Positions 6,710 through 14,400 of a DNA stretch of 23,882 nucleotides are shown here, one piece after another (positions within the stretch are counted from its first letter, which is position 1; every line of letters starts with the position of its first letter). This DNA is from Desulfobacteraceae bacterium (GTDB lineage: Bacteria; Desulfobacterota; Desulfobacteria; Desulfobacterales; SURF-15). Made by a program: the position numbers and the translations under genes. The notes beneath the pieces are model-generated. The model saw only the letters and a program-made list of their open reading frames with translations, had not been told where the DNA came from and did not search any database. Where the stretch lies: contig QZKK01000015.1 in the NCBI GenBank assembly GCA_003599475.1, forward strand, positions 1-23,882, in the 5' to 3' direction.

Positions 6710-8584
6710 TCACGCCGCCTTTGGCACTGCAGGCCTTAGGTACTTACGATATGCGATGTCCCCCCCAATCACCACCGAAGCGGCCACCGTGGTATAGATC
6801 TCCGGAGCTACGAAGGCAACCGCCGCCACGACCAGCATAATCCTCTCCCACCAGATGAGTCGATGGCCGAACCAGTAGGCAGCTACGCCGGCCGAGGCCA
6901 CGATAGCGGCGATGACAGCGATAATAAACATGTAGAGCGACATCCACCCGGCAGGTCGGAGGATGAGGGCTGGTGCATACACGAACATGAAAGGCACGAT
7001 GTAGCCGGAAAGCCCCAGTTTTGTGGCCTCCCACCCGGTTTTCATCGGAGGAGCGTTGGCGACCGACGCGCCTGCGTAGAAGCATACCCCCACCGGCGGG
7101 GTGATGCAGGAGATGCAGGCGAAATAGTAGGCGAACAGGTGGGCGGCCAGAATGTCTACCCCCATGCCGACCAGCGCCGGAGCCGTCAGAGCTGCGGTCA
7201 GGATATAGGCTGCCGTGCTGGGCAACCCCATCCCTAACATCATCGAGGCCAGCATGATCAGGATGAGGGCAATGAACAGAACTCCACCGGACAACTGGAC
7301 GATCCCACTGGTGAAGGCCAGTCCCAGCCCCGTGTGAGTTACGGCGCTGACGATCATCCCTGCTGCGGCGCAGGAGACTCCCAGCATCACCGAGTTGAAG
7401 GCCCCCTGGGCAAAGGAATCGAACAGCTTCTTCGGTGTGAGCCAGGTGCTGCGCCCCATGTAGCTGGAGACGATGGCCAGTACCACAGCCCAGAAGCCGG
7501 CCATGATGGCCGTCCACCCGGTCGTCAGCAGGTAGACAATACCAACTACCGGAAGGATCAGGTAGCTCTGGCCGATAATATCGCGCAGCTTCGGCAACTG
7601 CTCCCTCGGAAGACCGGTCAACCCGGTCTTTTTCGCTTCGAAGTGCACGACGCCGAATATCCCGACGTAATACACGACGGCGCTGGTGAATGCGCACAGG
7701 GCAATGGTGGGATAGGAAATGTTGATCAGTTCCGCCATGATGAAGACAGCAGCGCCCATGATTGGTGGCATGTACTGCCCGCCGCTGGAGGCACAAGCCT
7801 CCACCGCTCCCGCAAACTCCGACCGGTACCCCAGTTTCTTCATCATCGGGATGGTGAAACTGCCGGTGGCGTACACGTTGGAAACGCCCACCCCGCTCAC
7901 CATGCCGAAGAGGCCGCTGCTTACCACAGCCACCTTGGCCGGCCCTCCCGAAGCCGTCCCCGCGATCGCGGAAGCGATCTTGGTGAAGAAATCGCCTGTG
8001 CCTGTAACAAGAACCACGGCACCAAAGAGGACGAAGACGTAAGCAAAGGTGGCGGACACGGACGTGATGACCCCGTAGATTCCTTCGTCGATGAGCAGAT
8101 ACATCACCTCGATCAGCTTCATGAAGGAGAAGCCCTGGTGGTAAAGAAACCCCGGCATGTATGGCCCGATCAACAGATAGAGCACGAAAGCGCCTGTTAT
8201 CGCGGCCATGGCGGGAGCGACGGACCGTCGCGTAGCCTCCAGCACCAGCACGATCTGCAGCGCGCCGAGTACCAACTGGTCTTCGGTTATCCTGGTGACG
8301 AACTCCCATCGTTGGTTCAGCAGATCGTGATTGTAAATCAGGTAGGCGCCGGGAAGTAAGGAAAGAAGCGCCAGGATGGCATCGAGCCAGGTCATGCGGT
8401 CCCTTGGGGACCTGCCGGTTGCCGGAAAGAGGATGAAGGCAAGAGGCATCAGCATGGTCAGATGGACGCCGCGTTGAATCCTCGGTTCCATAATACCGAA
8501 ACCCGCCGTGTACAATTGAAAAAGCGAGAGTGCACAACCCCAAAGGGCTATCGCCAGCCTGATATTACCACTGAATTTCCGCAC
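6710..8584 (-). CDS. TRAP transporter fused permease (DctQ-DctM type, TAXI family)
   Basis: The 624-residue, strongly hydrophobic protein fits the fused 4TM/12TM permeases that work with TAXI binding proteins. The first roughly 130 residues hold the DctQ-like helices. From about 165 the DctM-like part shows SGGQYMPPIMGA (267-278), MLGMGLPSTAAY (449-460) and CITPPVGV (493-500), all typical of this permease. It is expected to span the inner membrane and drive uptake with an ion gradient, sodium in characterised TRAP systems. The start is GTG at 8584, with GGAG eight bases upstream; the next in-frame ATG (residue 32) would remove the first helix. It follows the binding-protein gene after a 123-base spacer with a long inverted repeat, and precedes the desulfurase by 46 bases. 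Confidence 0.93.
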   Translation of the reverse strand: MRKFSGNIRLAIALWGCALSLFQLYTAGFGIMEPRIQRGVHLTMLMPLAFILFPATGRSPRDRMTWLDAILALLSLLPGAYLIYNHDLLNQRWEFVTRITEDQLVLGALQIVLVLEATRRSVAPAMAAITGAFVLYLLIGPYMPGFLYHQGFSFMKLIEVMYLLIDEGIYGVITSVSATFAYVFVLFGAVVLVTGTGDFFTKIASAIAGTASGGPAKVAVVSSGLFGMVSGVGVSNVYATGSFTIPMMKKLGYRSEFAGAVEACASSGGQYMPPIMGAAVFIMAELINISYPTIALCAFTSAVVYYVGIFGVVHFEAKKTGLTGLPREQLPKLRDIIGQSYLILPVVGIVYLLTTGWTAIMAGFWAVVLAIVSSYMGRSTWLTPKKLFDSFAQGAFNSVMLGVSCAAAGMIVSAVTHTGLGLAFTSGIVQLSGGVLFIALILIMLASMMLGMGLPSTAAYILTAALTAPALVGMGVDILAAHLFAYYFACISCITPPVGVCFYAGASVANAPPMKTGWEATKLGLSGYIVPFMFVYAPALILRPAGWMSLYMFIIAVIAAIVASAGVAAYWFGHRLIWWERIMLVVAAVAFVAPEIYTTVAASVVIGGDIAYRKYLRPAVPKAA

Positions 8585-8602
8585 TGGAGCTCCATTGATA
8601 CA

Positions 8603-8697
8603 GGGATGTAGAGATTAGGGGTTAGGGATGTAGGGAGGAAGGGATGTAGTGAGGAAAAGAATAACCCCCTCCACCACTGCATCCCTAACCCCTAATC
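8603..8697. repeat. Inverted repeat with 18-base perfect arms between binding protein and permease
   Basis: GATTAGGGGTTAGGGATG at 8613-8630 is perfectly complementary to 8680-8697, with a 49-base loop. The word GGGATGTAG occurs three times in and before the loop (8603-8611, 8626-8634 and 8641-8649, the last two close together). In the minus-strand transcript this would be a stable hairpin between the genes for the binding protein and the permease. It lacks a U-tract directly after the stem. It could lower expression of the permease relative to the binding protein or protect the upstream mRNA. Confidence 0.85.
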
Positions 8698-8707
8698 CCT
8701 TTTATCC

Positions 8708-9721
8708 CTATTTCATGTAGCCCTTTTCCTTGAAGTACTTCACCGAGCCGGGGTGCAACTCGGCGCCGGTCTCCTTCCACGCGGCAGCGGGATCGAAGAT
8801 CTCCGCCGAAGCCTGCATCTTGCGCACCTTGCCGGCGTTCTCACAAATAACGCGGGTAAAGGCGTAGATCACGTCCTCGGATACCTTGGGATTGGTCATG
8901 ATGGTGGCGACGGCACCCACCGACTTGATCGGCTGGTCGTTTCCGTACACCTTGGCAGGGATGTTGCGATCGGCCCAGGCGCCCTTCTCGATCAACTCCT
9001 TGCGCATGCTGTCCGGCATGGGAATGAACTTCACCTTGCGGCTGAGCATGGCGTCCTGGATGTGAGGTCCCGGAGCCGCGATATTATCCCACATGGCGTC
9101 GACGTGCTTGTCCTTGAAGTTGTTGGCCTGATCCGCATAGCCGACGTAGGTAATACTGCCGCCCCACTTCTTGATGTCGTCATTGGAGATGCCCATGTGT
9201 TTGAGGGCGAGGCGCCACACCCACTCGTCGGTTGTGCCCACCCGGTCCATCGTTATCTTGAGAGGGTACTTCTTCTGAACGAACTCCTCCCAAGTGTTGA
9301 AGGGTACATTCTCGCCCACGGTGAAGGTGAAGAAGGTGACAGATAGCCCTGAGAATGCGGACCGGATATCCTTGGTCTTATCGGCTGTCTTGAACGGCTC
9401 CACCCCGTCCATGAGCGCCTTGGCGACAGAAGGAAAGCCCATGGCAAGCTGCACATCGTTTCCGACCACTCTGGGGTGGTTCGCAATGCCCGCTCCCGGA
9501 ACTACGTTAATCTGCAGGTTTGGGACTTCCTGTTTGACCAGATCCGACATCGCGGCAGAAAGGGCGTACCAACCGCCCCCTACGCTTCCGGCGGCAAACT
9601 GTAGAGTGGTAGCCGGAATCGACGGCATGGCGCCCAGCTCGGCAGGAGCAGGTGCCGCGATCAGCAGAACGCCAAAAAGTGACAGGATTGAAACAGCAAG
9701 ACTTCCCTTGGAATGACGCAT
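8708..9721 (-). CDS. TAXI-family TRAP transporter solute-binding protein
   Basis: This is a 337-residue periplasmic binding protein. A signal peptide (MRHSKGSLAVSILSLFGV and a hydrophobic run) ends near APAPAE at residues 24-29. The mature start shows the TAXI hallmark FAAGSVGGGWYALS, followed by VPGAG and an AMGFP-like motif. The C-terminal part is lysine-rich and ends in YFKEKGYMK. Characterised TAXI proteins bind small organic anions such as glutamate or 2-oxoglutarate; the ligand here cannot be read from the sequence. AGGAGG lies just upstream of the ATG at 9721 (complement of 9727-9732). It is the first gene of the transporter operon. Confidence 0.93.
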   Translation of the reverse strand: MRHSKGSLAVSILSLFGVLLIAAPAPAELGAMPSIPATTLQFAAGSVGGGWYALSAAMSDLVKQEVPNLQINVVPGAGIANHPRVVGNDVQLAMGFPSVAKALMDGVEPFKTADKTKDIRSAFSGLSVTFFTFTVGENVPFNTWEEFVQKKYPLKITMDRVGTTDEWVWRLALKHMGISNDDIKKWGGSITYVGYADQANNFKDKHVDAMWDNIAAPGPHIQDAMLSRKVKFIPMPDSMRKELIEKGAWADRNIPAKVYGNDQPIKSVGAVATIMTNPKVSEDVIYAFTRVICENAGKVRKMQASAEIFDPAAAWKETGAELHPGSVKYFKEKGYMK

Positions 9722-9883
9722 ATATTCCTCCTCTCGTTGTTTTGGCCCTGAAAAAGGGCTTCAGCTATCCAGCAACCTCATTGTTGAAGTCGTTGTACGT
9801 TGAAATCGTTGAAAATCGTTGAAATCGTTGAAATCGTTTGGCGGTGACGCGCAACGTGCAAAGATTTCAACGATTTTGAGCGT
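9722..9883. repeat. GTTGAAATC word repeat with a 15-base inverted pair
   Basis: From 9783 to 9838 the word (A)AATCGTTG recurs five to six times. AAAATCGTTGAAATC at 9812-9826 is perfectly complementary to 9863-9877, with a 36-base loop that contains a GC-rich centre. The block at 9790-9811 matches 1521-1542 at 21 of 22 positions. The spacer separates the acyl-CoA ligase from the TRAP operon on the same strand and could act as a terminator or mRNA end, but there is no clear U-tract. Confidence 0.88.
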
Positions 9884-11437
9884 TCATTGTTCAGGTTCTT
9901 CCCTCCGTTGCATGTCCCAGCAATCATCGGTCTCCCTGGACAGGTTCCCTTTGCGGATCCTTTCGGTGGATGTCTTTTCGAACGCGTCAATGAAGGCGAT
10001 ATACCTCGGGATCTGAAAACGGGGCATCCTGGATTCGCACCAGTTTATGATATCGACAGGATCAGGCGCTGTACCCGGTGAAGTTACGATAAAAGCCTTC
10101 AACTCCTGTTCTCCGATTGCGGCGTCCACTCCGATGACGGCGCTTTCCCGGATGTTCGGATGCATGTTAAGAACGCGCTCGACCTCCCATGCCGAGATGT
10201 TTTCACCTCTGCGCCGGATGCTTTCTTTTTTCCTTCCCATGTAATATAGGTCGCCTTCTTCATCGCACCGTCCCAGGTCTCCCGTATGAAGCCAGCCATC
10301 CTTCAGCGCTGAGACGGTAAGCTCAGGATCGTCCAGGTAACCCGGTGTGATCAGCCCGGGTTCCTTTTCCCTTATCAGAATCTCACCAGGGCTGCCGGCA
10401 GGCAACGCCTTGCCGTCATCGCCGGCAATCCGGACATCGAAATAGGGGAGAGGCTTTCCGATGGACCCGACCTTCCCTGCCCGGTTCAGGGTGGAAAACC
10501 CCGAGGCTTCTGTAAGGCCGTAAACTTCCCGGATCTTCACGTTGAACCGCTTTTCGAAAGCAACCCAGGTCCCGGAGCTGCATCCGCCGCCGAAGGCGAT
10601 TCCTGCGCAATGTCGATCGTCATCTTCCCGCACCGGCTGCTTGAGAAGAATGTCCAGCACACCTCCAAGGTAGTGGAGTTTTGTCACTCGATGCCTGCGG
10701 ACCAGGTCCCAGAAGCGGGATGCGCTGAATCTTGGTGTTACAACCAGACGGATCGGTTCCATCAGAGACAGAATGCACATCTGGACACCGCTGGTATGAT
10801 AGAGCGGCTCCCATAGGAGGAAAGTATCCCCGGCTGAGACCTCCGAGGCCAGTGCCGCGCCTGTTGCACATGCCCTGAGCATTTTTTCGGTCATCAAAAC
10901 GCCTTTTGGCGGACCCGTCGTGCCTGATGTGAAACTGATGCACCGGATTTCATCCAAGATGGGAAGCGTTGGAGGAGCCGAATCTTCCCCCTTTTTCAGT
11001 TCTCCGAAATCCAGTATGGCTTCGCGGATTGGAGCCGGCATTTTCCTCAATATGACGATTGCTCTGTTTCTTTCAGGCAGGACCTCATCGAGCCTGCTCC
11101 AGTAGTCGGCTTCTGCAATGACGGCCGCAGGTGCCGCATGTTCGAGGATAAACTCGAGGCTTGGACCCCGGAGCTGGATATTGATCGGAACCAGGATTGC
11201 TCCGAGCTTGCAGAGTGCAAAAAAAGTCGTGATGTGGTCGAGGTGATTTTTCATCATGACGGCAACTCGAGCCCCGGCACCGATTCCGGATCGGAGAAGA
11301 CCGCCGGCAAGCCGGTTGACCTCCCTGTCAAGCACTCTGAATGTGATCTGCCGATTTTCGTGCCATGCAAAGACGAATTCCGGAGTCGCGCTTCGCCGGT
11401 CTTCCAGCAATCGGCGTATGGACCGTTTGTAGCTCAC
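9884..11437 (-). CDS. AMP-forming acyl-CoA ligase
   Basis: With GTG at 11437 the product has 517 residues, typical for the family. It has the ATP-binding loop FTSGTTGPPKG (169-179), YGLTEASG (306-313), GWLHTGDLG (381-389), and the hinge region GRKKESI to RRGENIS (401-415). These enzymes form an acyl-adenylate and then the CoA thioester. In the C-terminal A10 region the sequence is TSTERIRK (489-496), and Arg493 aligns with the usual catalytic lysine. The pattern resembles CaiC-like ligases; the substrate is unknown. The GTG overlaps the TGA of the upstream crotonase gene (GTGA), indicating translational coupling. An upstream extension to 11701 lies inside the crotonase gene and reads as non-coding. 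Confidence 0.88.
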   Translation of the reverse strand: MSYKRSIRRLLEDRRSATPEFVFAWHENRQITFRVLDREVNRLAGGLLRSGIGAGARVAVMMKNHLDHITTFFALCKLGAILVPINIQLRGPSLEFILEHAAPAAVIAEADYWSRLDEVLPERNRAIVILRKMPAPIREAILDFGELKKGEDSAPPTLPILDEIRCISFTSGTTGPPKGVLMTEKMLRACATGAALASEVSAGDTFLLWEPLYHTSGVQMCILSLMEPIRLVVTPRFSASRFWDLVRRHRVTKLHYLGGVLDILLKQPVREDDDRHCAGIAFGGGCSSGTWVAFEKRFNVKIREVYGLTEASGFSTLNRAGKVGSIGKPLPYFDVRIAGDDGKALPAGSPGEILIREKEPGLITPGYLDDPELTVSALKDGWLHTGDLGRCDEEGDLYYMGRKKESIRRRGENISAWEVERVLNMHPNIRESAVIGVDAAIGEQELKAFIVTSPGTAPDPVDIINWCESRMPRFQIPRYIAFIDAFEKTSTERIRKGNLSRETDDCWDMQRREEPEQ

Positions 11438-12210
11438 TGGCGATGACTTCTGGCTGCCCGTTCGCGCAGAAATTCTTCCATTGTGGACTGTGGTTCGCTG
11501 GTTCCGTAGGATTCCCGATGGATCCGGACTGCAGCGTCCATGGTTTCCTGGAAAGAGGTTTCGGTCATCTCTTTCATACGCTGTTTGGTAAGGCGCATGG
11601 CAATCGGAGGTTTTGAAGCCAGATCCTTTGCAACTTTCAATGCTTCGGGCATCAAAGCTTCTCTTGGAACAAGCCGGTGAATCAGCCCGGTTTGAGCGCA
11701 TTCGTCGGCCTCCATCATCCGGCCCGACAGGATAAGCTCGATGGTACGCGAGAGGCCCAACATCTCTCTCATGATCCAGGGGCCTGTCACACTGACGATT
11801 CCTGAATTGATTTCGGGCTGTCCCATCTTAACTTCGGGGTGGCCGATCCGGACATCCCCCAGCAGCGCAACCTGGAATCCGGAGCCCGCCGCAAGGCCAT
11901 TGAGAGCCACCACGAGCGGTTTCGACAGGCTTCGAATGAAGCCGTACAGGGTTCTCCATTCTTCGATCCATTCCTCCGCCCGATCCGGATCGAAGGTCTT
12001 GGCCTCTCCAAGGTCCTGACCGGCACAGAAAGCCTTTCCTCCGGCACCTGTCAGGATAACCGCGGAGACTTCCGGAGAGCTTTCGAAATTCCTGAGCGCT
12101 TCGAGCAACTCATCGCGCATGGGCTTATGCCATGCGTTGAGCTTTTGGGGCCGGTTCAAAAAGATGATGCCGACCCTTTCCTCCTTTTCTACCCGTATGA
12201 ATTGTAACAT
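11434..12210 (-). CDS. Enoyl-CoA hydratase/isomerase (crotonase) family protein
   Basis: The 258-residue protein shows the crotonase core: LNRPQKLNAW near the start, the oxyanion-hole segment AFCAGQDLG (60-68), VALNGLAAGSGFQ (101-113) and GQPEIN (130-135). Aligned to mitochondrial enoyl-CoA hydratase, the glutamate of GQPEI is kept (Glu133), but the first catalytic glutamate, in the GGGCE-type motif, is Gln113. Classical syn-hydration needs both residues, whereas isomerases and some other crotonases use one, so the reaction is uncertain. It is probably cytoplasmic and overlaps the ligase gene by four bases. It is the first gene of the minus-strand block, facing the 336-base divergent spacer. 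Confidence 0.92.
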   Translation of the reverse strand: MLQFIRVEKEERVGIIFLNRPQKLNAWHKPMRDELLEALRNFESSPEVSAVILTGAGGKAFCAGQDLGEAKTFDPDRAEEWIEEWRTLYGFIRSLSKPLVVALNGLAAGSGFQVALLGDVRIGHPEVKMGQPEINSGIVSVTGPWIMREMLGLSRTIELILSGRMMEADECAQTGLIHRLVPREALMPEALKVAKDLASKPPIAMRLTKQRMKEMTETSFQETMDAAVRIHRESYGTSEPQSTMEEFLRERAARSHRQ

Positions 12211-12546
12211 CCTTCATTTCTCCCGGTATCGGCAAAAAACGGAATTTGAAATGGAAGATAAGGATAAAGGACAAAGGATAAGAGCTTTCTTTCCGGAAAG
12301 TCAGTGTATGGCAAAGGCTGCTTGGTTGTCAACAAAAAGTGCCTCTTTATGAAAGGCATCACGCCCGGCATTCAGGAGAGCAGGGGGTCCACACTGTGCA
12401 CGCGAAACCGGACATCTGAAACCCTGATATCTCTAAATGAAAATTGTCACATGTCCGATTATAGAAAATATCCGGCAAAGTTGAGCTTTTTCGCCGCCGG
12501 AAGGCAATAACAATTTTCAAAAAAACAGGTCTGGAAGGATCCGAAG
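12211..12546. other. Divergent spacer between crotonase and hybrid kinase
   Basis: Promoters for both directions are expected in this 336-base spacer, but I cannot point to a convincing -35/-10 or -24/-12 pair. It contains a purine word repeat (GATAAGGATAAAGGACAAAGG, written here as overlapping GATAAGGA and AAAGGA words) at 12257-12278. A short TTTCTTTCCGGAAAG palindrome follows at about 12286-12300. CCGGC at 12472-12476 can pair with GCCGG about 20 bases on, with an inner AAAG/CTTT pairing, giving a small hairpin about 45 bases upstream of the kinase start. No gene of credible length is seen. Confidence 0.55.
12533..12538 (+). promoter_or_regulatory. Ribosome-binding site for the GTG start of hybrid kinase 1
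   Basis: GGAAGG lies eight bases upstream of the GTG at 12547. No ATG with similar support is found near the beginning of the frame, so GTG is the best start. Confidence 0.7.
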
Positions 12547-14400
12547 GTGGAGAATCGAGTCGAAGAAGTCATCGGCGAGTTATATCTTCAGAAGGAAACC
12601 ATCGATCCGATGCTGGCTTTTCTGAAGGGACGGTTTCCCGATGCCGTCTCTCGTTTTCTGCATGGAGAACTCGAGGACGAAGTGGAATGCCGCATCGCGG
12701 CGCTTCTCAAGGAAAACCGGGAGCTGCATGCGGCGCGAGAAAATGCGGAGGCGGCAAGCCGTGCCAAGAGTGCATTTCTTGCCGCCATGAGTCATGAAAT
12801 CCGCACCCCGCTCAATGCGGTGATCGGCTTCACGGATATGCTTCTCGACACCGAACTCAAAGACGAGCAGATCGACACGGCAAAAACGATCAAAAGATCC
12901 GGTGAAGCCCTCCTGTCTCTGATCAATGACATTTTGGATTTTTCAAAGGTGGAAGCCGGCCAGATGGAGCTCGAATGCATCGATTTCGATCCGGAGATAA
13001 CCGCTTTCGATGTTTGCGATCTCGTTCGATCCCGGGTGGACGAAAAGCCGGTTGAAATTCTGTGCCGAGTCGGCCCGAACGTTCCGGCCTGCGTCAAGGG
13101 CGATCCGGGCAGGTTCCGCCAAGTACTGATCAACCTGATGGGAAATGCTGCAAAGTTTACTCCCGCCGGGGAAATCGAGCTCCGGCTCGAGGTCGAAGAG
13201 GAGACATCGGATCGGATTCGATTTCACGTGATGGTGAGGGACACCGGTATCGGTATTTCACAGGACAAACTGGAAAAGATCTTCGATGCTTTTCATCAGG
13301 CGGACGGCTCAACCAGCCGCAAATACGGCGGAACCGGCTTGGGGCTTTCGATCTGCAGAAAACTTTCAGCGTTGATGCAGGGAAGAGTCTGGGCGGAAAG
13401 CCCTGCAGAGTTGGAGGCGTTGTCCGGAATCGATCAAAGAGGAAGCGTATTCCATTTCACCTGCGAATTCGAAAAATCCGACTCCATCAACAAAAGGAAG
13501 ATGGCCAGAGCCTCGCTTTCAGGCAAAAAGGCTCTGGTTGTGGACGATCATAAGGCCAATCTGGATATTTTGAAGCACATGCTGGAATCGGTCGGAATGC
13601 GGGTGACCTGCCTCGGTGAAGGGAGCCGGGCGGAAGAATGCCTCCAGAACGCGATGGAGGAAGGAAATCCCTATTCGATCTGCATCTGCGACATCCTGAT
13701 GGGGGATGTGAGCGGATTCGATGTGGCGCGCCGAGTCCGAAGTCATCCCGGCCAAATTTCGTCCACGCCGCTGATCGCCTTCTCCTCTTCGATTGAAAAG
13801 AATGCCAGGAAATGCCGCGAGGCCGGATTCGATGGGTTTCTGCCCAAACCGATCCGGAGAGAAAAACTGTACCAGATGATGGAGCGTTTGATCGGGGGGG
13901 CTCTAGAGATGCAATGCAGCCTGCCGAGCCAGTCCGGATCGGAAATTCTTACCCAATACTCGATTAAGGAGAAGGCAAAGCACTCCGTTCGGATTCTGCT
14001 GGCCGAAGACAACCTGTTGAATCAGAAATTGGCCGTGTTGCTGCTTTCAAAGGCAGGCTACTCGGTCGCGGTGGCAAACGACGGCCAGGCAGCCCTGGAT
14101 AAGTATTCAGAATGCCAGGATTATTTCGATCTGATATTTATGGATATCCAGATGCCCAAAATGAACGGGCTTGAGTGCACCGGGCGGATCCGTAAACTGG
14201 AGGCCGAATCCGGCACGGTCGGAGGGAGCCGGCCGCGCATACCGATCATAGCCATGACGGCCAATGCAATCAAAGGCGACCGGGAGATCTGCCTGGAGAA
14301 CGGAATGGACGACTATATCGCCAAGCCGATCCAGCGGGAGCTGGTTTATCAAATCGTCGACAAATGGATCTTAAAAGCAAGGGTGCATCGGCGCCGATGA
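12547..14400 (+). CDS. Soluble hybrid histidine kinase with two receiver domains
   Basis: The 617-residue protein has no signal peptide, membrane helix or PAS domain. A short helical N-terminus (1-70) leads into HisKA with SHEIRTPLN (His83). The HATPase has its N-box around Asn200, DTGIG at 232-236 and GGTGLGLS at 261-268. Two receivers follow. The first (about 328-450) has the acidic pair at 333-334, Asp382 and Lys434. The second (about 481-610) has Glu487/Asp488, phosphoacceptor Asp533, Thr571 and Lys593. It should autophosphorylate on His83 and pass phosphate to its receivers, then via an Hpt protein to another regulator. The downstream kinase overlaps by four bases (ATGA) and closely resembles it, suggesting a tandem duplication. 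What it senses is unknown; a cytoplasmic signal or protein partner is likely. Confidence 0.93.
   Translation: MENRVEEVIGELYLQKETIDPMLAFLKGRFPDAVSRFLHGELEDEVECRIAALLKENRELHAARENAEAASRAKSAFLAAMSHEIRTPLNAVIGFTDMLLDTELKDEQIDTAKTIKRSGEALLSLINDILDFSKVEAGQMELECIDFDPEITAFDVCDLVRSRVDEKPVEILCRVGPNVPACVKGDPGRFRQVLINLMGNAAKFTPAGEIELRLEVEEETSDRIRFHVMVRDTGIGISQDKLEKIFDAFHQADGSTSRKYGGTGLGLSICRKLSALMQGRVWAESPAELEALSGIDQRGSVFHFTCEFEKSDSINKRKMARASLSGKKALVVDDHKANLDILKHMLESVGMRVTCLGEGSRAEECLQNAMEEGNPYSICICDILMGDVSGFDVARRVRSHPGQISSTPLIAFSSSIEKNARKCREAGFDGFLPKPIRREKLYQMMERLIGGALEMQCSLPSQSGSEILTQYSIKEKAKHSVRILLAEDNLLNQKLAVLLLSKAGYSVAVANDGQAALDKYSECQDYFDLIFMDIQMPKMNGLECTGRIRKLEAESGTVGGSRPRIPIIAMTANAIKGDREICLENGMDDYIAKPIQRELVYQIVDKWILKARVHRRR

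Noticed and set aside
7334..8359. A 341-codon plus-strand frame opposite the permease
   Set aside because: Asp/His/Gly-rich composition without motifs; antisense shadow.
6744..8543. A 599-codon minus-strand frame inside the TRAP permease gene
   Set aside because: It is rich in Arg, His and Gly with no hydrophobic segments. The overlapping frame encodes a textbook permease, so this is a frame shadow of a G/C-rich gene.
11438..11701. N-terminal extension of the acyl-CoA ligase
   Set aside because: It lies inside the crotonase coding region and does not resemble a ligase; GTG at 11437 gives the typical length and a GTGA overlap.
12472..12510. Cyclic-di-GMP (GEMM) riboswitch upstream of hybrid kinase 1
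   Set aside because: There is a small CCGGC/GCCGG hairpin with an AAAG segment, but the conserved GEMM core and second stem are not visible.
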